This document shows positions 8,001 through 16,600 of a DNA stretch of 45,787 bases, in pieces. The first letter of the stretch is position 1; each line of letters begins with the position of its first letter. Position numbers and translations under genes: made by a program. The notes under the pieces were generated by a model, which saw only the letters and a program-made list of their open reading frames with translations, was not told the origin of the DNA and ran no database searches. Source of the DNA: an uncultured Bacteroides sp. (GTDB lineage Bacteria > Bacteroidota > Bacteroidia > Bacteroidales > Bacteroidaceae); NCBI GenBank assembly GCA_946628545.1, contig CAMOWU010000015.1, forward strand, positions 1 through 45,787, written 5' to 3'.

Positions 8001-8825
8001 ATGAAGGCAAAGAAGATCTTATTTATCACACAGGAAATCATTCCATTCGTTCCTGAATCGAGTTATTCACTTTCGGGCCGTTACCTTCCACAGGCAGTAA
8101 TAGAATCAGGATGTGAAATCCGAACTTTCTCACCAAAATGGGGAATCATCAACGAACGGAGGAACTCATTGCATGAAGTCATCCGACTGTCGGGCATGAA
8201 CCTGATTATCGACGAAACCGACCATCCTCTGATAATTAAGTGCGCCTCCATTCAAGCCACACGAATGCCCATCTACTTCATCGACAACGACGACCTCTTC
8301 TCAAAAAGGGCCATCCTCCGCGACAAGGAAGGCGTGGAATATCCCGACAATGGAGAAAGGGCCATCTTCTATGCGCGAGGCGTGCTCGAAACGGTGAAGA
8401 AACTGCGCTGGGAACCCGACGTCATCTTCTGCCAAGGATGGATGACGGCTTTGGCACCACTCTACCTCAAAAAAGAATATGCCGACGAGCCTTGGTTCCG
8501 CGAGGCCAAAGTGGTCTATTCCTTCAGCGGCAAAGACTTCGCCAACAACTGGGGAGAGAACTACTCCACCAGCGCCGCACTCGGAGAAGCGACTAAAGAA
8601 GACATCGACGAGGTGTGCCAAGGCAAATACACCCAGGATGAAATCATCAAACTGGCAGCCAAATACTCCGACGGCGTCATCTACGAAGACAACGCTTGCA
8701 GCGACGAGGTGCGACAGTACATCGATTCACTGGGCATACTCACACTGCAGCGCCCCGAACCCAAGGACGAATACCATGCAGCCTGCATCAATTTCTTCGA
8801 CGAGGTCTATAGTCAGGGAAAATAA
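8001..8825 (+). CDS. Glycogen/starch synthase N-terminal (GT5) domain protein
   Basis: 274 residues matching only the N-terminal catalytic domain of glycogen synthase (KKILFITQEIIPFVPESSYSLSGRYLPQ...CEIRTFSPKWG; DVIFCQGWMTALAPLYLK). The usual KxGGL-type loop is replaced by SSYSLSG, and the C-terminal GT1-like half that holds much of the donor site is missing (full enzymes are about 480-550 residues). The stop is clean and the next gene follows within 65 nt, so this seems a stable short form, not a break. Normal glucan synthase activity is doubtful; a regulatory or altered glycosyltransferase role is inference. Linked with a DUF4270 lipoprotein. Confidence 0.75.
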   Translation: MKAKKILFITQEIIPFVPESSYSLSGRYLPQAVIESGCEIRTFSPKWGIINERRNSLHEVIRLSGMNLIIDETDHPLIIKCASIQATRMPIYFIDNDDLFSKRAILRDKEGVEYPDNGERAIFYARGVLETVKKLRWEPDVIFCQGWMTALAPLYLKKEYADEPWFREAKVVYSFSGKDFANNWGENYSTSAALGEATKEDIDEVCQGKYTQDEIIKLAAKYSDGVIYEDNACSDEVRQYIDSLGILTLQRPEPKDEYHAACINFFDEVYSQGK

Positions 8826-8890
8826 ACACTGGCCACACGCCTTTCGCCCTTATCCCCTCAACACGATTTTCCATTTCAGATCTGTTCTAA

Positions 8891-10246
8891 ATGAAGATTA
8901 GATTTACATTGTCTGCGCTCTGCGCAGCACTGCTACTCATCGCCTGCGATGACAACACGGCCTCACTTGGCGTCGATATGATGCCCAACAACGATTTCGT
9001 GAGCACCATCTACAAGAGTTACGAGACTGAAACACGATCATACGCCGTGGGCGACTCCGTTCTTGCCCGCTCCAACATATCCTACCTCGGACGCTTCACC
9101 GACCCCGAGACAGGTACCATCATCAAATCCGACTTCCTGACACAGCTACACTGCAACGAGTCGTTCCAATTCCCCGACTCCGTGATCAACGACTCCATCA
9201 CAGCAACTGAGGTGAAACTCTTCGTCAAGGAATTTGTCGGCGACTCACTGACCACTTTCAAGGTCAGTGTCTATCCGCTGAACGTGGTCATGGATCCCGA
9301 TGTCAACTACTACACCAACATCGACCCAACCAAATACTACGACAGCACCCAGCCACCCATAGCCGAGAAGTGGTACACGCTCTCCGACCGGACCATCGAG
9401 GATTCCAAGCGATGGGCCAAAGGCTACTACAACAACATCACCATACCACTGCCACGTGAGTACGGACAGGCCATCTATGATGCCTACCGAAAAGACCCTT
9501 CCACCTTCGCCAACACAGAGACATGGCAACAGAGCGGACTGCCCTGCTGCAAAGGACTCTATTTCAAACTCGAAAGCGGTGACGGAGCCATAGCATACAT
9601 CGACATCTGCCAGTTCAATATCGACTACAGATACTACGCTCCTACCCTCAAAACCGACACCGCAGGCACACAGCAGTTCGCAGCCACTGAGGAAGTGGTG
9701 CAGGAGACAAGGTTCGAGAACTCCAACCTCGACGTACTCATGGACGTGACAGATGCCACATACCTCAAGACACCGGCCGGCATCTTCACCGAGGTGACAC
9801 TGCCCATCGACTCCTTCGACGTGAAGGACACACTCAACACCGTCTCGCTCACGCTCACACGCTACAACGACAAGGTGCAGAGCCCATTCAAACTCAACAT
9901 ACCGGCTACGGTGCTGCTGGTAAGACTCGACGACTACAACAACGGATTCTTCGAGAACTATGAGGTGGCCAACGGAGTGACCTCCTACATCACCAAATTC
10001 AACAACACCAACAACACCTTCACCTTCAGCAACATCTCCAAACTCATCACCACCTGCATAGCAGAGAAGAAGAAGGGAACAGCCAGCGAGAACTACAACA
10101 AGGTGCTCATCATACCCGTTGAAGCCACATACAACTCGTCGAGCCAGCTCGTGAAACTAAGCCACGACTTCTCCATGCGCTCCGCCAAACTCGTCGGCGG
10201 CACCGACAAGATCAAACTCGACGTCATCTACAGCCGTTTCAAGTAG
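8891..10246 (+). CDS. DUF4270 lipoprotein
   Basis: 451 residues with a lipoprotein signal (MKIRFTLSALCAALLLIAC, lipidated Cys19) followed by DDNTASLGVDMMP, the usual start of DUF4270 proteins. The rest is beta-rich and Tyr/Asn/Asp-rich, consistent with a surface or periplasmic lipoprotein. The family is widespread in Bacteroidales but has no known function. It sits 65 nt after the GT5-domain gene, probably co-transcribed, and ends in the terminator at 10272-10310. Confidence 0.85.
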   Translation: MKIRFTLSALCAALLLIACDDNTASLGVDMMPNNDFVSTIYKSYETETRSYAVGDSVLARSNISYLGRFTDPETGTIIKSDFLTQLHCNESFQFPDSVINDSITATEVKLFVKEFVGDSLTTFKVSVYPLNVVMDPDVNYYTNIDPTKYYDSTQPPIAEKWYTLSDRTIEDSKRWAKGYYNNITIPLPREYGQAIYDAYRKDPSTFANTETWQQSGLPCCKGLYFKLESGDGAIAYIDICQFNIDYRYYAPTLKTDTAGTQQFAATEEVVQETRFENSNLDVLMDVTDATYLKTPAGIFTEVTLPIDSFDVKDTLNTVSLTLTRYNDKVQSPFKLNIPATVLLVRLDDYNNGFFENYEVANGVTSYITKFNNTNNTFTFSNISKLITTCIAEKKKGTASENYNKVLIIPVEATYNSSSQLVKLSHDFSMRSAKLVGGTDKIKLDVIYSRFK

Positions 10247-10271
10247 AGATGAAGGAGTTCATCGATTGAAT

Positions 10272-10310
10272 AATCGGGATGTCTAGATTTTTTTGACACC
10301 CCGATTTTGT
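10272..10310 (+). terminator. Terminator after the DUF4270 gene
   Basis: AATCGGGATGTC (10272-10283) pairs with GACACCCCGATT (10295-10306) with one mismatch; the loop is T-rich and a short T-run follows the stem. Confidence 0.7.
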
Positions 10311-10429
10311 TGCTATTCAGTTCCCATTTCCTTTATTTTACACTTGCCAGCTGAATCTACGTTCCAAATATTATTCAAAGCCTATCATTCTTTTTTCCAT
10401 CATATTAATGATTATTCAAAAGAATTGAG

Positions 10430-10437
10430 TAATTTTG
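10430..10437 (+). promoter_or_regulatory. Probable -7 box of the restriction-modification operon
   Basis: TAATTTTG matches TAnnTTTG and lies 23 nt before the methylase ATG at 10461. The -33 element is weak (ATTA). A very short leader is implied. No separate controller gene was seen. Confidence 0.45.
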
Positions 10438-10460
10438 CTATCCATAAATAAAAGAAAGCA

Positions 10461-11435
10461 ATGAAGCCAATGATTAAATATAGGGGAGGAAAATCCAAGG
10501 AAATCCCCCATATCATGTGGTATCTTCCTCGATTTAAGGGAAGATATATAGAACCGTTCTTTGGTGGTGGAGCATTATTTTTTTATCTAGAACCGAGGGA
10601 AGCCATCATCAATGATATTAACGAAAAACTTGTGAATTTCTATCTTGGCGTTAGAAACAATTATCCAATTCTCAGGAAGGAACTAGATGAAATACAACGA
10701 CAATACGTTTTAAATAGACATAACTTTGATGCATTAAAAGCAAAGTACCCAACTGAACGAGTCGAAGATAAAAACGAATCCATGTACTATCATCTTCGAG
10801 CGCAATTCAATAGAATAGAAAAACAGACTTATTCAGATGCCGCACTCTACTATTATATTAATAAAACGGCATACTCAGGAATGATCCGATACAACGCAAA
10901 TGGGGATTTCAATGTCCCTTTCGGCCGCTATCCGAATCTTAATACAGAACAAGTATCTTTATCTCATAGTTTATTGTTACAACGTGCAGAAATCTACAAC
11001 AAAGACTATAGCGATATCTTCTCAATGTGCAAAAAAGACGACTTCATCTTTCTTGATCCACCATACGACTGCACATTTTCCGATTATGGAAATCAAGAAT
11101 ACAAAGATGGTTTCAATGAAGAAGAGCACAGACGTCTTGCCAACGCTTTTTATCAATTACCCTGCAAGGCCTTGATGGTCATTGGACGTACTCCTCTTAT
11201 TGAAGAACTCTATGGCAACGATATTGTTGATGAATATGACAAGAATTATGCTGTCAATATACGTAATCGATTCAAGTCGGAGGCAAAACACGTTATTGTC
11301 ATGAACTATCGTAAGGATTGGGATAACATCGAAGTTTTCGATAATAGCCGGTTAGGACATTATGTACCTGAGACAAACCAACTGAGATTATTTGAATCAG
11401 AATCAGAAATAGATAACTATGGCAAAGATAAATAG
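10461..11435 (+). CDS. D12-class DNA adenine N6-methyltransferase
   Basis: 324 residues. The N-terminus IKYRGGKSK...RYIEPFFGGGALFF carries the SAM-binding FxGGG motif (residues 34-37), and DPPY is at 199-202 (FIFLDPPYDCTFSDYG), typical of the Dam / D12 class that methylates adenine N6. It overlaps the endonuclease gene by 17 nt, so the two are translationally linked and this is the protective half of a type II system. Because the partner is AlwI-like, the target probably contains GATC, perhaps GGATC; this is inference. The gene is visibly AT-richer than its neighbours and uses AT-ending codons, a sign of transfer. Confidence 0.9.
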   Translation: MKPMIKYRGGKSKEIPHIMWYLPRFKGRYIEPFFGGGALFFYLEPREAIINDINEKLVNFYLGVRNNYPILRKELDEIQRQYVLNRHNFDALKAKYPTERVEDKNESMYYHLRAQFNRIEKQTYSDAALYYYINKTAYSGMIRYNANGDFNVPFGRYPNLNTEQVSLSHSLLLQRAEIYNKDYSDIFSMCKKDDFIFLDPPYDCTFSDYGNQEYKDGFNEEEHRRLANAFYQLPCKALMVIGRTPLIEELYGNDIVDEYDKNYAVNIRNRFKSEAKHVIVMNYRKDWDNIEVFDNSRLGHYVPETNQLRLFESESEIDNYGKDK

Positions 11436-13095
11436 TCAGATTTTGTTTCTTACAACGTCTCCAAGAACACCTGAGAAAATGATTCCTGAAATTGATTTGC
11501 TCATCAAGCATTTCAATCAACAACCATGGAATCAAGAATCCCAACGAGCATTCATGGACGTACTTCGTAATGAAGACTTCTTCCATGGCAAAGGATCCAA
11601 TGATCCTGCCTTTAGTGCGCGTGACAGAATAAATCGTGGACCAAAATCACTTGGATTTGTTCTATTAGAGCCTAATTTGAAATTAACACCTGCAGGACAC
11701 AAACTTTTAACAACAAAAAGAAAAGATGAAGTGTTCCTAAGGCAATTGCTTAAGTTCCAAGTACCATCACCATACCACAAACCGACTAATAAAGCAACCC
11801 ACTTCTGTGTGAAACCATATTTAGAGATGCTGCGATTGGTAAGAACAATGGGAACATTGAAATTTGATGAGTTGCAGATATTTGGAATGCAACTCACTGA
11901 CTATCATGATTTCAATAAGATTGTGCATAAAATTGAATTATTTCGCACTGCAAAGGCTGAGCATAAAGGAAGTTATCGGTCGTTTAAAACAGAATACTTG
12001 ATTAAAGAACTGAAGGAAATTTACAGTGAAAGAATCAATCGTGGGGAAACAAAAACTCGTGAGAGCAAGGATTCAACAATAAACAATTTTCTTAAGACTC
12101 AATCCAGCAACATGCGAGATTATGCTGATGCTTGCTTCCGCTACCTCCGAATCACTGGGTTAGTAAATGTATCCCATGTTGGAAAATCATTGTCCATCGT
12201 CCCCGAACGAATAGCTGACGTAGATTATATTCTGAAAAACATTGACAGAGAACCAGTTTTCGTAGATAATCAATCAGCCTTTACAGAGTATATAGGAAAC
12301 GAAAATCTACCAATATTAATGACTGACAACCGGCAAATGTTGGAGAACAAAATCCAATCAGAATTTCCGTCAACTCTTATTAGTGACGCATATACACTTG
12401 ATGAACTGAAAGATTTATTGGCTGATTTGATAGAGAAACGAAAAAAAGAAAGTATTACAGATCAAGTGGCAGAAATCAAAAATCATCGCCAATACAATGA
12501 CATTCAAGAAATCTTTGAGAAGATAGAGAAAAAAGAAATTTACGACGCCCCTCTAATGCTTGAGTGGAATATATGGCGAGCTATGACAATGCTCGATGGA
12601 GGAAACATCAAGGCTAACCTGAATTTTGATGACTATGGCCAACCACTATCCACGGCAGCAGGGAATATGCCTGATATAGTCTGTGACTATGGAGATTTCT
12701 TGGTTTGTGTTGAAGTAACCATGGCAAGTGGTCAGAAACAATACGAAATGGAAGGCGAGCCTGTTACACGTCATCTTGGAAAACAGAAAGTATCAAGTGG
12801 CAAGCCATGCTATTGCTTATTTATCGCACCAAATATCAATGAGGCTTGTATAAGCCATTTCTATACTCTTCATCATCTCAACCTTGCCATGTATGGGGGA
12901 AAATCTACTATCATACCTTTACCTTTAAATATTTTCAAGAAGATGGTTGAGGACTCATTTAAGGCAAATTATAGGCCAAACCCAACTCACGTACGACAGT
13001 TCTTCGAGGCATCTAAAATTTATGCGCAATCATGCGATAATGAAATGGATTGGTTTGGGAAAATTAAAGACAGAGCGCTTCATTGGCTAGAATAA
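11419..13095 (+). CDS. AlwI-like type II restriction endonuclease
   Basis: 558 residues. The start ILFLTTSPRTPEKMIPEI and NDPAFSARDRINRGPKSLGF look like the AlwI family (relatives PleI, MlyI, BspD6I), which cut at a fixed distance from a short asymmetric site. The nuclease core is near the C-terminus: MPDIV at 417-421, then VCVEVT with Glu432, followed by SGQKQYEMEGEPVTRHLG. This is a PD-(D/E)XK variant with Thr in place of the usual Lys. The ATG at 11419 lies inside the end of the methylase gene. No frameshift is visible, so the system is probably active. AT-rich like its partner. Confidence 0.85.
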   Translation: MAKINSQILFLTTSPRTPEKMIPEIDLLIKHFNQQPWNQESQRAFMDVLRNEDFFHGKGSNDPAFSARDRINRGPKSLGFVLLEPNLKLTPAGHKLLTTKRKDEVFLRQLLKFQVPSPYHKPTNKATHFCVKPYLEMLRLVRTMGTLKFDELQIFGMQLTDYHDFNKIVHKIELFRTAKAEHKGSYRSFKTEYLIKELKEIYSERINRGETKTRESKDSTINNFLKTQSSNMRDYADACFRYLRITGLVNVSHVGKSLSIVPERIADVDYILKNIDREPVFVDNQSAFTEYIGNENLPILMTDNRQMLENKIQSEFPSTLISDAYTLDELKDLLADLIEKRKKESITDQVAEIKNHRQYNDIQEIFEKIEKKEIYDAPLMLEWNIWRAMTMLDGGNIKANLNFDDYGQPLSTAAGNMPDIVCDYGDFLVCVEVTMASGQKQYEMEGEPVTRHLGKQKVSSGKPCYCLFIAPNINEACISHFYTLHHLNLAMYGGKSTIIPLPLNIFKKMVEDSFKANYRPNPTHVRQFFEASKIYAQSCDNEMDWFGKIKDRALHWLE

Positions 13096-13120
13096 AAAAA
13101 GAAGAAAAGATCTTTATTCC

Positions 13121-13474
13121 TCACCATCCGAAAAGGTTGGGGAGCTGATCCACCTCAAGTTTCTTTTTCTTCTTGCCGGGCTGGATCTCATCGTAGGTGA
13201 AATCGTCGAAACACAACTCAAGCTGGATGACGAATCCTTTTTTCAGCCTGTAGCACCCCCACTTGCCGGCTACCGACTGGAAGGGCGACCTGCGTTTCTT
13301 GCTTTGCTTCCAAAGATACATGCTGATGGAAGTGTACATCTTCTTGTAGAGGTCGGGACGCTCAAAGAGCCCACAGTTCTGGTTATAGACATGCAGCACA
13401 ATGGTCTGAAGTTTCATTCCTTCAGGCTTGTGCTCCAGCAACTCCACAATCTGGTTGTAGTATAAATTCTTCAA
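13121..13474 (-). CDS. Small winged-helix-like hypothetical protein
   Basis: 117 residues, no signal peptide. The N-terminal 40 residues (LYYNQIVELLEHKPEGMKLQTIVLHVYNQ) look like the first helices of a winged-helix fold (HARE-HTH or similar), followed by a basic stretch (WKQSKKRRSPFQ) and a wing-like GKWGCYRLKKGF. The acidic-basic tail ends KKKKKLEVDQLPNLFGW. It may bind nucleic acid, but no function is known. Its end is 25 nt from the endonuclease stop (convergent), and its composition fits the host, so it is probably the edge of the resident chromosome. A minus-strand -7 box is at 13512-13505. Confidence 0.6.
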   Translation of the reverse strand: MKNLYYNQIVELLEHKPEGMKLQTIVLHVYNQNCGLFERPDLYKKMYTSISMYLWKQSKKRRSPFQSVAGKWGCYRLKKGFVIQLELCFDDFTYDEIQPGKKKKKLEVDQLPNLFGW

Positions 13475-13577
13475 AGCGAAAGAGTATGATTCCGAAATTC
13501 TCTACAAATGTAAAACAAATAAATTACAATCTATACCAAAAATGGGAAAAAATGAGTTGAAAGAGAAAATTAAATTA

Positions 13578-13585
13578 TAAATTTG
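13578..13585 (+). promoter_or_regulatory. -7 box of the sensor kinase gene
   Basis: TAAATTTG matches TAnnTTTG. It overlaps a TTG at 13583 that could be read as a start codon, so that start must be rejected; transcription should begin near 13592, leaving ATG 13595 (almost leaderless) or ATG 13613. It is paired back to back with a minus-strand -7 box at 13505-13512 for the small gene. Confidence 0.5.
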
Positions 13586-13612
13586 CATGATTACATGAAC
13601 CGACACGATATC

Positions 13613-16600
13613 ATGACCAGCACTGTTCGCCTATATCAGCCATTGATCCTCATCGTCAGCACGCTCCTGCTTCTGAGCATGCTGCTGACGTCGTGTGGCA
13701 CGGGCAGCAACAGCTCAGCAGACAGCCATGATCAAATAGACGACCTCAACGAACAAGCCTACAAGAGCCGCTACGTGTCGATCGAACAAACCCTCCACTA
13801 TGCAGAAAAGGCACAACAACAATCCACCGACTACCCCGACGGACTGCACGAAGCCTTGTGCCACAAGGCTTTCACCTTGTCGATGCAGGCTGACTACGCG
13901 GCGGCAAAAAACCTCTACAGGAGAGTGTGCGACGAGTCGAAGAACGAACTGCTCATGCTCGTGGCTGATATCGGAATGATGGAACTCTGCCAACGCACCA
14001 GCAGCAACAAGGAATACTACGACTACAGAAACCAGGCACAACGACACCTGCAACGCCTCGAAAGCAGCCAGGAGGACATGAACGCCCACCAACTGCTCCT
14101 GTGGAACTACGCCCAAAGCGAGTACCATTTCGTCTCCACCATCTACGACTTCTACATGAACCAACGGCAAGAAGCCAGACAGGAGATGCGATACATCACC
14201 GACAATACCGACTGCATACGAGGCGACACCGCGCAAATCGCCAAATACTGCTACCTCCTGGGCAGCGGCGGACTGATGGACGACGACAGCGACGACGACA
14301 ACGACAACACGGCATCAACGTTGTCGAAGGAAGAGGACAGGAACCTCATGCGGTGCTTCTCGGTGAGTGTGAACAAAGGACTCACTTTCTTCATCGCCTC
14401 ATCACTCCAAAGCTGGGCCGACAACCTACTCTACCGACCACAAAGACTGGAGCAGAAAGACATACTCGTGCTGGCGGAATATGTCAAGGCCGACTACAAC
14501 GACACCAACCAACTGCCACTGATGCTGGCACGACGCTCACACGACTTGTTCAGCAACTACGGCAGTCCCTTCAACGCCAATGCACCACTCATCACCATCA
14601 GCGACTACTATATCAACTCAGGACAATACACTTTGGCACTCGACACCCTACAGACTGCACTCAACAACATCAACATCCACCTCAGCCAACATGCCGACAG
14701 CCACAACAAGACATTGACCCAGACGCCATTGCTCACCTACGATTCCATACCTGCGACGACATCCACAGAAAAACAATGGATAGAAAGCCGCGACCCATGC
14801 GTCAACCCACTGTGGATGTCGAGCGTCAGGGAGTACCTGAGCATCTGCTACAGCGGCATGGGTAACAAGGCGGCAGCCGACTACAACCGAAACGTCTATC
14901 TCGACATCCTCGACGCAACACGACAGGACATGGAGATAGAAAACCGCTACGACAAACTATCGAACGAGAAACACACCATCGACATCCTGCTGGTGTCGTT
15001 GCTCGCATTACTCCTGTTGCTGGTCACACTATTCGTGCTGTTCTACAGACGGCAAATGCGCAACAAGCAACAGCGAAAGGACAAACTCATGCAACTGCTC
15101 GACATCTGCAGGAAGATGACAGCAGCACTACCATCCGATGCCGACGATGCCGACGACATAAGACAAGCCATTGACCAAGCCATCGACAACGACATCAGAA
15201 AACTCATACCCAACCTGCCACAGCACTTCCGTCTGGCCGACATGAACGACAAGAACAGGCCAACGACAAGCATCGACCAACTGCGCAACTACGACCGAGA
15301 ACTGATCCATGTGGTCAGCGCCTTCTACGACTGGCTCATCAGCAACGGAGAAAAAGTCGTCACGCTCAACAACCGAATGCAGATGACTGAAAGCAGGAGA
15401 TTCGTCCATGAGAAGCATGTGAAGGAAAACAAATGCGCCAACATCGACAAGCAGGCATGCATGTCGGTGGTGATGGGCATCATGCCCTACATCGACCGCA
15501 TGACCAACGAACTCAGCCGACTGACCACGGGCAATGAAGACGAGGCAAAACGAGCCGACCGACTGCGCTACCTGGAAGAACTGGTCGATAAGATCAACGC
15601 CGACAACGAGATACTCGTGCACTGGATCAAGATGAGCCAAGGCACACTCAACCTCAACATCGAGACTTTCAGCCTACAGCCGCTCTTCGAGATGTTCGGC
15701 AAAAACAAGGCATCGTTCGAGAGCCGAGGCATCAAACTGGAAGTGGAACCCACCGACAGCAACGTCAAAGCCGACCGAGCACTGACCATCTTTATGGTCA
15801 ACACCCTTCTCGACAACGCCATGAAATACACACCTGCCGGAGGAACCGTCCGACTGACTGCCAGCACCAGCGACTATGCGGTGGAGATAGCCGTCAGCGA
15901 CAGCGGAAGAGGTCTGTCGGCCGACGACATACAACTCATCTGCGGAGAGAAGTTCTACGACGCAAGCCGAATAGGCATGAGCCAAGACAACGACCACGAC
16001 AGCGCCGAGAGCAACCGACAACTGGCACAGCAGAAAGGATTCGGATTCGGACTGATGAACTGCAAAGGCATCATCGAGAAATACCGCAAGACCAACAAAC
16101 TATTCGCTGTATGCCGTTTCTCAGTGGAGAGCGAACTGGGAAAAGGCAGCCGATTCCACTTCACTCTGCCCAAAGGCGTGACGCGAGCAGCCAAAATGCT
16201 ACTGGCTTTCGTCGTGCCACTACTGTGTGGTTGCACTGGACTGACCTCACCCAACAACTACTCCGACACAGCCATCCAACAAACCAACAATCCCAACCCG
16301 AACAGAAGCATCGATTCACTGCGAATCGACAGTGCCAGCCATCTGGTGCGCTATCATGTAGATAATGTCTATTATAATAATGTGGACGGCTACTACGAGG
16401 AAGCACTGCTCAGCGCAGACTCAGCCATCCACGACATCAATGTCCTTCACCACCTCCTCTACCCCACCGACACCCGCAAGATGCTCCCCAGGTACGAAGA
16501 TGAGACACCTGCCGAACTGGAATGGTACAAGGAAAACCATGATATGGCCTACAACATCATCCTCGACCTGAGGAACGAAATGGCCATCGCGGCGCTGGCA

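Noticed and set aside
13583..13612. TTG start for the sensor kinase
   Set aside because: The TTG is inside the -7 promoter box; ATG 13613 gives a proper signal peptide.
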